A DNA stretch of 64,000 nucleotides from Vitellaria paradoxa (lineage: Eukaryota > Streptophyta > Magnoliopsida > Ericales > Sapotaceae): the NCBI GenBank assembly GCA_019916065.1, contig CM034239.1:35240419-35304418 (forward strand), in the 5' to 3' direction. Position numbers and translations under genes: made by a program. The notes beneath the pieces are model-generated. The model was not told the origin of the DNA, did no database searches, and worked only from the letters and a program-made list of their open reading frames with translations. Shown piece after piece: positions 12,185 through 24,900 of the stretch; position 1 is the stretch's first letter, and the number at the start of each line of letters is the position of its first letter.

Positions 12185-14605
12185 AGGAGGATGCCTCCTA
12201 TTACGGGGAGGGTTCTTCCGCCTCTCCTGTACCTGTGGCTGAGTCTGTGATGCTGTAGGCTGCGACTGAGGTGGTGGGTCATGAGGCAACACTAAATGGG
12301 CTGGAGGCTGTGTACTTGGGTCAAAACGAGCCCTAGCTCGCTTTCGATTGTACTGTATAGGAGGAAGAGGTGTTGTGATATCCTCTCATGGTGGCGATGA
12401 TATGCTAGTGGGGGTAACTGATGGCGTAGGCTGCAACGGTGGTGACTGTGTAGTACCCACATCATCCATGACTATAGTATACTCATCAATACTCTCTAAT
12501 GGACGATATGGATCAATAACAGATGATAGTGGCCTGGCAGAAGCCGATGGTGGGACTCTTGGAGAATTGGAGAGTCCAGTTCTTGTAGAAGTGGATGGCC
12601 TGTCTCTGGTGGATGATGATGGTCCAATATCAGGGGGTGATAATGATCTCGCTTCTCGTATAGTTTACTCCTCGTCTATGGTTGCAATCGTCTGCCGTCC
12701 GATGCTCCTCATTGTCTCTGCCAAGCGATGAACCTCTTCCCAATCTCTACAGCTGAGGAGATCTATCGCTATTTGAGTGGCCTTGACAGCGGTGTCCACC
12801 TGTGATTATACAAACAACGCTATTAGATGCATATAATAAATTACATTGTATTGAAAAACAACAATATTAATTATTTATTTACTCAAGAGCCGCTAACCAG
12901 TATAGTCTTTGTAGCTGCTACGGGCTGAGATCCAATCGGAGGAACGTCTCGCAGTGGTCCAATCGACATCCTGCTGATCATCCTATACCACCGCATATAC
13001 GAATCATTCGGTGCAATCCGGCCTATTAGTGGGTCAGCTGTGACAACCCTATTAAGCCGATCCTCCCACGTAGTGATATGCTCTCGATGGAAGACATCCC
13101 AGCGAGTCCCCGCGTGACCTCGTCGATCAAGTGCATGCAAAGTAAGACTGGTCTCACATGTAATTGGCTCCTCTTGAATCATCCCAAACTGTCGCATGAC
13201 TCGATCAGGAAAGTACATCTCCACCACATCATAGCATATAAGGGGCACTTTAGCTCGCCAAATCGCTCGATCACGTGCAGGTATGGGGAGATCGGTCGGA
13301 TCTGGTTGCCACGTCATTTGTGACTCCCTCATCATATCCAACTGATCCCTATACTGTCGCAGAGTATGGGAAAAGATCAAAGTAAGTCTGGCGCACCACC
13401 TGAAATGAGAATATGCAGTATTAGTTGCAGTAATGATTATGTTAGAGAAAATAAAAGGAAGCTTAATGAACAACTGCAATAAATTATTTATTAGAATTTA
13501 TACCTATAGCCGTATGGGTCTGCTGGTAATGGTGGGGGGTCAGGATGTGCATCCACAGCATGAGGTAGATCTGGGATTGGTACCCCCTCCGCAGGTTCAA
13601 CCTCAGCTACTCCTCCATCCATGGGTACATCATGTACCGGAAGATCAATACTTGCTGCAATCGGCACAGGCTCTCGAATGAGTGGTCTCAGTAGAGAGAA
13701 CCGCTCCCACACCCAAATCTGCAGTATCACTAAGGGTCCTAAGATCTCCTTAGCACTTGGCTGCGTCGCCCTGCACATCTCCCAATACAGCCAAGCAAGT
13801 GCTGCTGACCCCCAACTATAATGGCCAACGTACGTCAGCTGTTCTAACATGGGTAAGTACATGAGTTTTACCAGACTCCCTGACTTGTCTGCTAGTAAGC
13901 CACCCCCGATCAACAACAACAGAGTGGCCCGTGCATGCTGTTGGACAACCTCGTCATCTGCACCATCTGGTAGTCGAGTAAAGTGTTGGGTCAACCAAGT
14001 AATTCGTATCCGTGCTCTATGAATAGCAGATGCAGGAGGGGCAATGCCTAGTAATCTCTGAACTATGGCAATCCACTCTGCCACACTATGCTCCTCGTCC
14101 ATGCCAGTCACAGCAAATCCATCGACTGGTAGGCCTGTGATCACACTAACGTCCTCTAGCGTGACTGTACACTCCCCATAAGGCATGTGAAACGTATGCA
14201 TCTTAGGCCTCCATCGCTCAACCAGGGCTATAATTAGGGGGTGGTACAACTTAATATAGCCCATCCTGTAGTATCCATGCAACCCTGCCCTCACTAAGTA
14301 CTCAACCACCCTACCATCTCTGGGTATACGACTAAAATCACGCATCAACTGCTTGCTGTTCCTGACAATAAGGACTACCTCATCCTGTAATGAGAAAAAA
14401 TAAGATATTGGTATATATGGAGATAGAACGTTAAGTGAATATTACTGTAATTATAATAACAGATGAAAAATGTCAATAACACTTGGAATTTAAATTGTAA
14501 ACTTACTCCATCATCCCATATCTGTGAAGATCTATGCTGGGACTGACGGTACAGTACTGATGGATCCTCGGGTCCAGGTGAAATCAAATCTCTCTGCGAG
14601 TCCAT
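12185..14605 (-). pseudogene. plant mobile domain (PMD) gene inside the MULE
   Basis: Four exons on the minus strand keep a single frame: 14605-14507, 14384-13504, 13399-12898 and 12799-12665, all with GT-AG borders, giving 538 residues to the first stop. The first exon starts MDSQRDLISPGPED. The second holds the PMD core: GLPVDGFAVTG, LTQHFTRLPDG, YVGHYSWGSAALAWLYWEMC and the tryptophan-rich LQIWVWERF. The third has RWCARLTLIF, WQPDP and the later VMRQFGMIQ and ISRMSIGP. This is the MAIN/MAIL-type domain also annotated as 'phosphatase 7 long form homolog'; no phosphatase domain is present. PMD genes are known residents of plant Mutator-like and Ty3-type elements. Beyond the TAA at 12667-12665 the same frame stays open for about 160 codons except for one TGA (SSPP-stop-EDITT). 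It is proline/serine-rich and ends ...RRHPPCGTE-stop near 12185. So the tail has probably been cut off by mutation. Confidence 0.75.
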
Positions 14606-15022
14606 AACTAATCTACAGCTGGCTGTATATAAGACAATAAATTAAAACCCCATAAGTATTGGAATAAAAAAAATATCATTCAAATTATGTTCAAATTAGT
14701 GATAACATGCAAAATAAAGAAACTATTAACCGATTAAAACCATATAAAGAATGTGTCATTCACATTAGGAAAACTTTAGTAATTACCTAAGCATAGGATA
14801 CAAAAAAATATGTCATTCAAACTATATTCAAATTAGTAATAACATGCAAATAAAGAAACGTTAATTGATTATAAGCAAATAAATAAAGTGTCATTCACAT
14901 CCATTTCACTTTAGTGAGTACATAAGAAAAATATCGTTCAAATAAGGAAACCATTACTATCAATATATCTGAGACAAAACATCATTACATTATCAAAAAC
15001 AAAACATCATCAACTATCATAA

Positions 15023-16811
15023 CTATCCCGAAAGTCTACCGGGGCACTTCCTCTTATTGTGACCCTCCTCACGACAAATCCCACATCGTACTTTTGAGGC
15101 ACTTTCACTCTTACCCATCTCATTCCGGATGCGGGTTGACATTGGTCTGCCTTTTTGTCGCTTTAGATTAGCATTTGGAATAAACTTCGGAACACTTGGT
15201 GTTTCCCAATATTTCGGATCATGCAGGGGCTTGAAGTAAGGAGCATAAATGTTAACATAAGTATCAACAGAGTACTCTGGTGCTACCATTCCCATCCAGT
15301 CATAGTGCCGCTCCTCGCATACGGCAATGACATGTGAGCATGGAATCCTAAGATGACTCCATTTGCCGCACGTGCAAGTTTCTTCCTCAAGATTCACAAC
15401 TTGGACATTGCCTCCTCCATTAATATGGTAGCCAGTGGTTATCTCGTAAACACCATCAATTTGGTTGAAACGCATTATACGATGGCTGCGAGCACGGTGT
15501 TGGAACTTTTCCACCAACTCTCAGACATTTGGAGAATGTTGAACTCCACTCCCTTGGCAAGCCACCCCCACTGCATTTCTGTCACTGAAATATGTCAATA
15601 CTTTATAAAAAGTAAATTGAGTGCAAGCTACGATGGGTAAGGACCTAGCACCCCGCATCACGTTGTTGAAGCACTCCGATATATTGGTGGTCTTGTCTCC
15701 ATATCTATGGCCCCCATCGTGAGACATAGTCCATTTCTCCTTTGGGATCTTATTGAAATACTTCCACGCCTCTAGGTTTAACTCTCTTATCATTTGCATT
15801 GTAGCCTCAAACTTGCAAACTTGAGGGGTTTTGGCGGCATTGGACATCAACTTATTGAGTTGAACTCCACTGTAATTCTTCTTAAAGTTTGCCTCCACGT
15901 GCCATATATAAAATCGATGGGTGGCATTTGGCGGTGCCCATCCTGAATTAGGTGTATTGACTGCCGAAACTAAGCCAACATGCCGATCTGAAAATGAGGC
16001 ATAGGCCTCGTCTGTTTGGCACTACATGTGTCCTCAAATTACGGAGAAACCAGAACCAACTATCGAATGTCTCTTCGTCAACCACAGCAAAGGCAAGTGG
16101 GAGGATTTGCAAGTTCGCATCAAGTCCCATACCAATTAGAAGCTTACCCTTATATTTGCCATATAGGTGAGTGCCATCAATGGTCACAACGGGTCTACAA
16201 AATTTGAAACCTTCGATACAAGGTTTGAAAGCCCAGAATGCGTATTGCAAGATTGCAGTACCCGGAGTAACAGTAGAATGATACACGTAGTCAACAATGG
16301 TACCAGGATTGAATGTTTGAACCGCATGTAGAAAGATTGATAATTTACTGTAGGATTTTTCCCAGTTGTCGAAAATATTAGCAATTGCCTTCTGTTTTGC
16401 AACCCATGCTTTGCTATAAGAAATATGATACTGATATTGCTTGTTCACAATCACCGCTAGCATGCTGGGCGATATGGATGGGTCTTTCTCTACCATTTCC
16501 TCAATGAAAGATGCGACAAATCGAGCATCTAACTGTGAGTGATCCTGGTTCATCCTGGCATATACACATGTATGAGGGCCAACATAGATAGTGATTTGCC
16601 ATGTATGCATCTGAGCAAGAATAATATTCATTAAACCGTGGAATACGAAATAACAGCCAACCACAAATATTTGAAGATTCAAAAAATTGATGAAAACCCA
16701 ACCCAAAAATAATTTGAATAGAAAACCAAACCCAAAAATAATTTGAATAAAGACTTGGGTCTCACAATCAGCCAAAATTAATAATGTTACATCATAATGT
16801 GACTTCACCAA
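15023..16811 (-). pseudogene. MuDR-type MULE transposase, broken
   Basis: Minus-strand reading, 5' to 3'. 16620-15990 carries the N-terminal DNA-binding part and the start of the DDE domain, with the signature VVTIDGTHLYGKYKGKLLI and ILPLAFAVVDEETFDSWFW. The frame then shifts near 16010, and the continuation with SDRHVGLVSAVN lies in another frame. 15898-15521 continues with YSGVQLNKLM, WTMSHDGGHRYGDKTTNI and SECFNNVMRGARSLPI. It runs into a TGA just before ELVEKFQHRARS. 15517-15023 carries the SWIM zinc finger (CTCGKWSHLRIPCSH, CxC...CxH) and a CCHC knuckle (CGICREEGHNKRKC). The order MULE domain, SWIM, CCHC is standard for MuDR transposases. The frameshift and the stop imply loss of function, unless an intron removes them. 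The hydrophobic N-terminus of the 16811 frame is probably intron or leader, not protein. Confidence 0.85.
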
Positions 16812-17599
16812 TTAAAGGCTCACGCGGCAATTAAAGGAAAAATTGACTGTGAACCTGCAATCACCCTTTTCCTCACTCAAAAGTTACCCATTCTTAAAGA
16901 AGTATTTCAAAAGAGTATGCCAAATATTGGTTGGCTGAAAGAACAAACGACTTGTGCAAAAAATAAACCAAAAAGGTCTCGGTCCTTGCACACAATCAGG
17001 TTTCCAATTTACACATAGACGTAGTACAGATTTGTGTACGTGTGTGTGTAGAAAGGCTTTAAACAGAGTTCATCTAAACAAGAAATTCAAATTTTGAACC
17101 CCATTAAAGAAGCAAAATAAGACGAACAGTGCTAATTTATTTAAAGAAATATAATATAGACTGGTGTACACGAAAAAGAGAGGCCGAGGACTTCGCCCGA
17201 GAAACCCTAGATGTATGTGTCTAAATGTCTGCCAACTCCGACAATCGAAGGATCTGAACAAGCATGACGGCAGTAGTGGCGACGGTGGTTGTTGGCTGCC
17301 CAACCTTTGATACTTGGTTTGTTCTTTTCTTTTGATAATGGAGAACCAATTGGGTTCGAAGGAGGGAACCTCAAAAGAAAATGTGAGTTGGTTTTCTTGG
17401 ATGATTTTCTTGGATAATTTAGATTGCAGAAAATTTGTTGTAATGAGCGTGAGAGGGATTTTTTTTTATTTGACCGTTATTTAATTCAAATATATGGCGG
17501 TCTTTGTCCGGGAAAGGAAGGGGACAAAATACTAAAAAACTCTATTTCATATAGAGTTTTTAGTGCAGCAACCAAAATCGCCAAATCAAATGGCGTTTT
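16812..17599. other. MULE 5' non-coding region (transposase side)
   Basis: Lies between the transposase relic and the right inverted repeat. The open frame 17303-17070 (-) has no recognisable similarity and probably falls in the leader or an intron of the transposase gene. A palindrome core (AACTCTATTTCATATAGAG) matching the left array is at about 17538-17562. Confidence 0.4.
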
Positions 17600-17714
17600 C
17601 TAATAACTCTAATTCAAATAGCGTTTTCATTAGCAGTATTTTTATAATTATTTTCAACCGAACAGCAAATACCTTATAATTTTACTAAATACTGGTAGAA
17701 CAAAAAAAAAATCC
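17600..17714 (-). repeat. right terminal inverted repeat of the MULE
   Basis: The reverse complement of this stretch begins GGATTTTTTTTTTGTTCTAC and continues through TATTTAGTAAAATTATAAGG and AATGAAAACGCTATTTGAAT, mirroring the left end. Confidence 0.85.
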
Positions 17715-17968
17715 CAAAAGTTTGTATTCTCCCATTTGCAATTTCCCATGTGTATGACGTCACGAGAGGCAGAAGAGCTCACGCTTATCGCGCACAATGC
17801 ACGTGACTCCTAGTATTATTATACTAACACGTAGTAAAACCGAAAATGCCAACCTAGCCCATCGGCCATTTTAATTAGGGAGACAACAGAGCTCGGAGAG
17901 GACATAGAGAACAAAGAGAGGAAGGGGTGAGAGAGAGAGAGAGAGAGAGAGACAGAGGGAGAGAGAGA
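17715..17968 (+). promoter_or_regulatory. ILP1 proximal promoter and 5' leader
   Basis: Two palindromic bZIP/bHLH-type sites are visible: TGACGTCA at 17755-17762 (CRE/C-box type) and the G-box CACGTG at 17800-17805. A GA-rich leader with a (GA)n microsatellite runs from about 17890 to 17968 immediately before the start codon, a common arrangement in plant 5' leaders. No strong TATA box is evident. TAGTATTATTATACT near 17811 is only a weak candidate. The MULE terminus abuts this region, so sequence further upstream is transposon. Confidence 0.55.
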
Positions 17969-18057
17969 ATGAAGGAGGAGGTGATAAGCTCTTCGGGGGA
18001 TCCCCTTTGTGCCCCCAAATCATCTTCTACACCTCCGACTCCAACCCCTGCTGCTAG
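17969..18057 (+). CDS. ILP1: ILP1 coding exon 1
   Basis: ATG follows the GA-rich leader; reads [20 protein letters not shown] then a TPPTPTPAA stretch. Ends AG before GTACCG, leaving two bases of a serine codon that is completed in exon 2. Confidence 0.9.
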
Positions 18058-21000
18058 GTACCGCCCCTCTTTCCCTGCCTAGGGCACCCTATCTATACGT
18101 ATACTCAATATATCATATATATATAAATATATGTGTTCATGTATGATTCATATGCATGTTGTAACATTTCACTGGGGCTTTGGCTACTCTTTGAGAGGTT
18201 TGCACGATTCGCTGCTTGATTCCTGTAGGGCTTCCTGAACGAACAGTGCGCCCCTGTTGGCTCCTTGACAAACTTAGTAAAGGGTTATAAAATTTGTTTG
18301 GGTCTCAGAAATCCCATGAGGAGCTTTCAGATTTTGTTTTTGTTATTGTGTTATTACTTGTCTTGTTCTTCGTTTTATCATCAGCCAAACCGAGGTTAAA
18401 AGAAATGTTTTTTTTTTTTTTTTTTCCCAACAATCCAGATGTGAAGTGTATTTTCCTTAGCTTATTGTTTATTGTAGCCTTTGTTGCTTTGGCTTGTGCT
18501 GAAATTTAATGATTTTTTTTTTAAATATACACTAGTGTGACATCACCTATCCAAAAAAAAAAAAAAAAAAAATCACCTATCAAAAGTGTGAATTTTGCAT
18601 CTCTTATTACTTGTTAACCAAACAAATGAAATAGATGATCCACCAAATGGCAATCGTCTTCCTATTTGTCTAAGTTCTTGGTCCCGTTGAATTTTCTCTT
18701 GGTGTGTAACTTTTCTAGCTTGACCCATTTCGCTTCTATGGTTAGTATCGAGCGTGGAAGCCTACTATTCTTGGTTTTTTGATCTGGGTTTGAACCTGCA
18801 TGGTTTTCCTCGTGTGTCTTAGTCCATTTGGATTACCTAGTAACAATATAAATGATACTTACCAAAAAATATATATATATATATATAAATCACTGATCTA
18901 ACCAAGATGATATGAGGGCTATCTATATAAAAATATAGCTCATTGATTTGACATTTGTATATTTTCAACCGTTAGATTTGTTCAATAGTGAGTATTGCTT
19001 CTTTGTCTCTCCACTTTAGTTATCTTTCGGTCATGTTATATGAAAACATAATCGGCCGCCTTCTTGTATATTTTTTTGAATACTTTTTACATATAGAAGT
19101 TTTTAATTAATATTTTAAAAAATTTGATAATATTTGTAATAAATAATAAAATGGTACGCATATATTAAACAATGTATGGATACCTATTAGACAAAATCAA
19201 CTAAATATTTTTATTTAAAAAAAAGTATATTTAAACTTTAATTTTCTTTAAGAATTTATTAAAAAATAAACATTTAAATTAAAATTTCAATATTAATTTT
19301 CTTAAAACTTAAAATTTAAATACATACATTTTTGCATTCTTTGTGTCATTTATATAGTAAGGAAACTTAAAATTCTGAATTTGAGATATTTTCAACTATT
19401 GAATTTGTTCAATGCCCGGGATTATTTGTGTCTCTCTTTATTTTGGTTGTCTTTTTGGTCATTTTATATGAAAATATATTCTCTCACTCTTTTCATATTT
19501 CTTTTGAATACTTATTATATAAAAGTTTTTAAATTAATATTTAAAAAAATGTGATAATATTTGCAATAACTAATAAAATTTTATACCTTTATTAAATAGT
19601 GTATGGATACTTTAGTCTCTTTTGATTAGTAATTTTTATTTTTATAAGTTATTTTTACAGTTTTTTATGTAGGTTTGCTTTATAAATTTAAATTTGAGAT
19701 GTTTGCATGCCCAATTATATTTTATGCCTTTAAGTACGGGTAATTACTAGTTCTTATGCAAGTTATGATTTGATTTTACTAGTTCTTATGCAAGTTATGA
19801 TTTGATTTTAACTTCTTTTTGCAATATTTTCTTTATTACTAATATGATGTTTATTGTTTATGCAATCTCGGGCATGTATAATGATATTAGGGTCAAGTCT
19901 TGAAGGCATTTAGCATTACTAGGCCTATTTTCGAGACGTACTACTAGTAATGTTTTCTCATTATGTATTTGAACATGCACCCCTTATGCATTGAAATTAA
20001 AATAGTATGTGTTGGAGAAAAAGAATTGACGATGGAGGTTGAACTAAGAGCCAATAATAGGAGAGCTCTCCATACACACCCACAAATCCTCATGGGTATC
20101 ACTAGTTTAATTAGTATTTTGTAAAGAAGGGACTTTAATCCTAGGCTATGTTATATGGACTTGGTTGGAGTGTCGGGTACAAGTTTGTGTTTAAGAGTCG
20201 GATCCATTAATTCTCTTATTCAAGCATATGGGGACATGGGAAAAGATTTATAATTATTTTATTTTATAAAATGATATGGTAGTAACAGTGTTCCATTAGA
20301 GTATTTTATGTATAAAATATAAATTGTGCATAAACTATGTGCTAAAATTTAGTTGCTAAATGTATTTGTTTGGATGTTCTATTATACTGGGACACGTATA
20401 CCATACCCACGTATCACTGTCCAAATGTCAAGTATTCGATAGGTGTATGTCATTCATTTAGAAGAGTCAATGTAACATAGATTCTAAGAATGGAAATAGG
20501 TAGGGTATCGCAAAATTTGGGGTTTCAAACTTGTTTTTGTTCTAAGCCCATTTATTTTTTTAGTCGGGAAAATAATTATCAAAAATTACTACTGCTCTTG
20601 CGATCTATATGTTGATATAAATGTTTCAGGATGTGGTACACTTGCGTTCCAGTGTGCTAAATTTGACAATCTGAAAATATTGTACTAATGTTGTATTTTA
20701 GTAGAACTTATAAAAATAATGATTTGGTAACAAATTTTTGACAATAACCAATAAGTTTAAGTTTTTACGAAAAGAGAATGGGCAACGATTTCTATAAAAC
20801 ATAAAGTGTACATATTTTTATGAGTATCCACATTGTTATATTTTTTGATTTATTGTTTTCAAAAATAAGTCACTTTTATATATCAAATCATTTTAATAGC
20901 ATGTATGACAATGCTATGAGAAGGCTACCCTCGTGTTTTGTATTTCAAAATACAAGCATATTATGTTTCTGGTTTTGTTCTATGTACTGAAATGATCCAC

Positions 21001-21943
21001 GTTCTAGGTAACATTGGGACTCGGGAATAACCAAACCATCTTGTTTTGAACTTGTCAAACCCGTTTTATTTCCAACTAGTTGTGTTTGGAAAAACTAGCA
21101 CAATGTGAGGCTTCCTTGGGCTGATCATGGGTACTTGCCAAATCTTAAAGATGAAGAGGCGGCTAGATCAAAGGCCATTTTGTGTATAGGTTGTCTTCAT
21201 GTATTATTATAATGAATAAATATTATAAAAATAAGAGCTTAAAAGCATTTTTTTTTTGGTAATCGCTCAAAAGCATTTTTAATATATTTAAAATTCATAA
21301 TGGGTAAATATTATAAATAAAAACTCAAAATCATTTTTAATATATTTAAAATTCAATTAATATTTAAAAAAAAAGAAAATTTTGATGGTTCAATAATAAA
21401 AATCTAGTGGAGCAAGTAAAATGAGTAAAGAATTAAAAAAAATGTGACTTAGATAAGATAATGATGAAAGACGAATTTTAATTTTGGTAATTTAACTAAA
21501 TGTATCAAATGTGATATTTGTATATCCAAAACTATAAATAATCTAAGAAATATTTATCTTCTTAAGGTACTAAAATTATAAATTAATTTGATTTGTTTTT
21601 CAATATAAAAATTTTCAAAAGCATCTTCATGTAATAGAATTTGAAAAAAAAAATAGAAACATTCATTAAAAACTAATAAAAATATATATAACTTAACTTT
21701 TAGTGGACATTTGATTTATTATTTTTTTTTAACATTTGCCATACAAATGCGTTAAACAATGGGATTTGAAGAATAATGATCGTATTGGTCGAAGGATCAA
21801 TACTTATATTTACCTACCAAAAAAGCAACAATTACATTTTAAATGAAGTATCCATGATTTCTTTACATGTGTGTTTTGTTTTTTTATAAATTCAAAGAAA
21901 TTAGGTTGGCAATTAAAGGCTCAAGCACACAAGAATGTTGTGT

Positions 21944-21986
<43 letters not shown>

Positions 21987-24900
21987 GTAGATATAGAATA
22001 TTAAGTAATAAATTAATTGGGTAAGTAATGCGTATTGAGTATCAGGTACTGGGTTTTGGGTATCAAGTAGCGTACAGATAGATCCCAAACCTGTTAAAAT
22101 TCGCCTAGGTCTAAGAAGCACGATCACTCCAAAATAGGTGCCGCAGTCATGCCATATCCGTATCAGATATGGACACGCCAAGATACATATTGGACATGCT
22201 ACTTTGTGTGTCTAGTTATTTTATTTATTTTTTTCATGTCAGACACGAGAGGGATACGACAGGGATATGAGAGTCAAAACGTAATATTTAAAACTTTTTT
22301 CGGGGTCATTAAGTAATTTTGGTATTTATTCAAGGCCTAAATGTTAAAAAAAAAATTCACTTTCAAGGAAAAGGATACGTTTTCAATCAATAATTCACAG
22401 GTAACTTGTTGGTATAGATGTTCAATTATATTTTTAATAAAATATATAATTTATTTTTTTGGCTATTTGTTGTATTCTCGCCGTATCTGTATATCCATTT
22501 TCTCAAAATTACTATATCTTGTAGCCGTACCCATATCCGTACCCATGTCCGCATTTGTGCTCCGTAGGCTTGGTTACTTATTTTTAATCTAAACTTGCCC
22601 CAATCTAAATTTGGGGCGGATTAGGTGCATGTTGTCTAATTTTACTGTTGTATAATGATGTTTTAATTATTATGTTTGGGGGGAATTAAAAGATTGTGTA
22701 CAATTATCATACCTAGTGTCACGTGTTAGTGGGGAGTCTCAAAGACTTTGAGGTAATGACCTGCTTTGGTGGGGTCCTACCCAAGCACATCCTTTATCCG
22801 ATGTGAAAAAAATCTGACCTTCTGTGACATCAGTTGTTGAGTTTAATGTGTTTGATGTTTGGATTTTCGCCAAATGATTAAGTATGGATGCTTATTCGTG
22901 GTTTTGTGTTGGCTTGAGAAATATGCAGATTTTATCTCCCACAACTTGTTTAACCAAAATGGCTTGCACCTGCATTGCTTGTGTTGGTCTGAAAATGCCT
23001 TTAACATTGACAACACCTTTTAAATGAGCGACAATCCTTATGGTCTAGAGACTTGGTTGATTCCTAATTGCTCTGAGAAATTCCATCATAAGCTTCTATG
23101 GTTAATATTTATAAACCGTGCCATCTTACCTCAAGTCCAAAGCAAGGTTGCACATGGCATTGTTGTCATTATAATCTTCTATGGTCAACATCCATAAGCC
23201 ATTCCATCTTACCTAAAGTCAAAAAGCAAGGTAGCACATGGCATTGTTGTACATGTTGGATAGTAAAATGTATGTTTCCTATTCTCTTTTCTCCACTTTT
23301 TATAGCACCATTGGATCATATAGCTGTTGGGAATATTCATGTCCTGAGTCCTTATGTGCATTAGGTAGTGGTAGCATTTGTGTGATTGGGTTATGCATTA
23401 AAATTATGTTTACAATTCTTAAGTTTAAGAACTTTGAAGATGTGGATCATCAGAGCTAGGCCGGATACTTCAATTGTTTGTGAACAATATTGATTGTCCT
23501 CGATGGCACATCAGGGATGAATGGGATGAGATTTAAGGCGGACTGAAGTGCGGGCGTGCGCGCGTTTGTGTGAGGGAGAGAGAGAGACTCTTAAGTAGGT
23601 GAATCTTTAATGGCTTGCTTTAAATGTGTGGTATTTATAGTGCCCCAAGTCCATCCTTCATTGGTGGGAAGATTTGTCATGATTACGAGGGTGTGGTCGG
23701 TTGCGTGTATTAGGGCATGCAATCGGTAAGAGTGACGACAACAACTCCACCGTTGTTAGCTTGATATGGGAACTTGAGTTGATGGTGACAAATCCTCAAA
23801 CATCAATTTGGAGTATGAGTATTTGAGGTCCAATAAAGAGGTACCGCCTTGTGGTGGTAGTTGAGGTATTGATTACTTTCTTAGAGGCATTAAAAGCATA
23901 GGTGAGTTTCTTGCTAGGCCGGTTGGGGGGGGTTCAAGAAGCTCCCTAACTCTAGTTACCGGGTCGCTTTTCTCAAATGGTTCCACGGGTGAGTGTGTTA
24001 CCATGAGGCTCTTGAGGTCTCCATGCCCTCACCTTTGACCTTGATTTTAGCCCAAGGGATGAAGTGACTTCTAATTTGGCCAGGGTGGGAGTTATGGAGG
24101 TGGGGTTCATCCTGCTGTGGAGGTTGTTTGTCTGGAGGGCATGGCGCCGAGAAAGATCACCCTGGTGGATGGCCGAAAATGCTACCGAATGATGATGTGC
24201 CCGGCGGGTGGCTCATTGGTGAGGTAATTTCCAGAGGGAAGGGGTCTTGCTGCGGTGAGGTGGATCTCGTCGCTCTGCTGTTGAGTCTTTGGAGGGGAGA
24301 TGAAGGGGTAGACGGCTATGATAGGGTTGATGTGGCATTCAATCATCTACAGTAGACATCATATCTTTTAAACTTCTCCATTGTATATGTGTGTGTGTAT
24401 ATACATTCTATGAACCTGCATGATAGGATATTGTTTTCACAGTTTGTCTGTTCCAGCTCACTTCTAAAAGGGGCTGGGGCATGGATGGTTGTTTCAGATC
24501 CTTAGACTATATATTTATATATTTTTGGTGATATGGAAATATTAATATTTTCTATGCAAAAGATGAAATGAACATTTCAGTTGCTTCTGTCCCACAAAAT
24601 ATTCTTTTTCACTGTCTTTATTGTACGACGGTTGGATTGGATTATGATGCTGGAAATAACTATGACATAATCAATACAAATAGTGATAAAGGTCGAGACA
24701 TGTGAAGTTCTCTGCAAAAGCGAGTTTACAATTTCATATTTCTATATCCTATTATCCTGCCTACCCTGGGGAGCTCCAATTATTTGTAACTTAGGATGGA
24801 ATAGAGTTGTGAGTCCTTCCATTTTCAACTTGTCAATTTGCTGAAAGATTAACCATTTGTAATCACCTTGCTTGCTATCAGTTCTGCAGGGGCATCATCT

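Larger units (their letters stand above)
10912..17714 (-). mobile_element. Mutator-like element (MULE) carrying a PMD gene
   Basis: A 6.8-kb element with long terminal inverted repeats. The left end from 10912 matches the reverse complement of the right end ending at 17714 over more than 100 bp, including TATTTAGTAAAATTATAA, TTGAAAATAATT and AATGAAAACGCTATTT. The flanks CAAAAGTAT (10903-10911) and CAAAAGTTT (17715-17723) agree at 8 of 9 bases, fitting the 9-bp target duplication known for Mutator elements. On the minus strand it carries a MuDR-type transposase relic (about 16811-15023) followed by a plant-mobile-domain gene (14605-12665). The left subterminal region holds a palindrome array. 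The right end lies about 255 bp upstream of the ILP1 start codon, so the transposase and ILP1 point away from each other. Confidence 0.88.
18058..24881 (+). other. ILP1 intron 1 (6.8 kb), repeat-filled
   Basis: Donor GTACCG, acceptor TATCAG. It holds poly-A at 18553-18572, members of a dispersed repeat at 18950-19750, a hAT-like MITE at 20146-20480, a (TA)n run near 21945-21976, a second MITE at about 22108-22567, and a short tandem duplication at 23090-23250. A less AT-rich stretch follows at 23500-24355. The open frame 24128-24355 in that stretch is glycine/aspartate-rich and not recognised. Confidence 0.7.

Noticed and set aside
12348..12731. 127-codon open frame on the + strand
   Set aside because: It is the opposite strand of the proline/serine-rich tail of the PMD gene, which explains its open frame.
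13491..14348. Serine/threonine phosphatase 7 annotation
   Set aside because: The domain is the plant mobile domain often mislabelled 'phosphatase 7 long form'; no phosphatase metal-binding motifs are present.
24128..24355. Glycine/aspartate-rich 75-codon frame in ILP1 intron 1
   Set aside because: Less AT-rich than its surroundings but no domain, no splice context and no family similarity.
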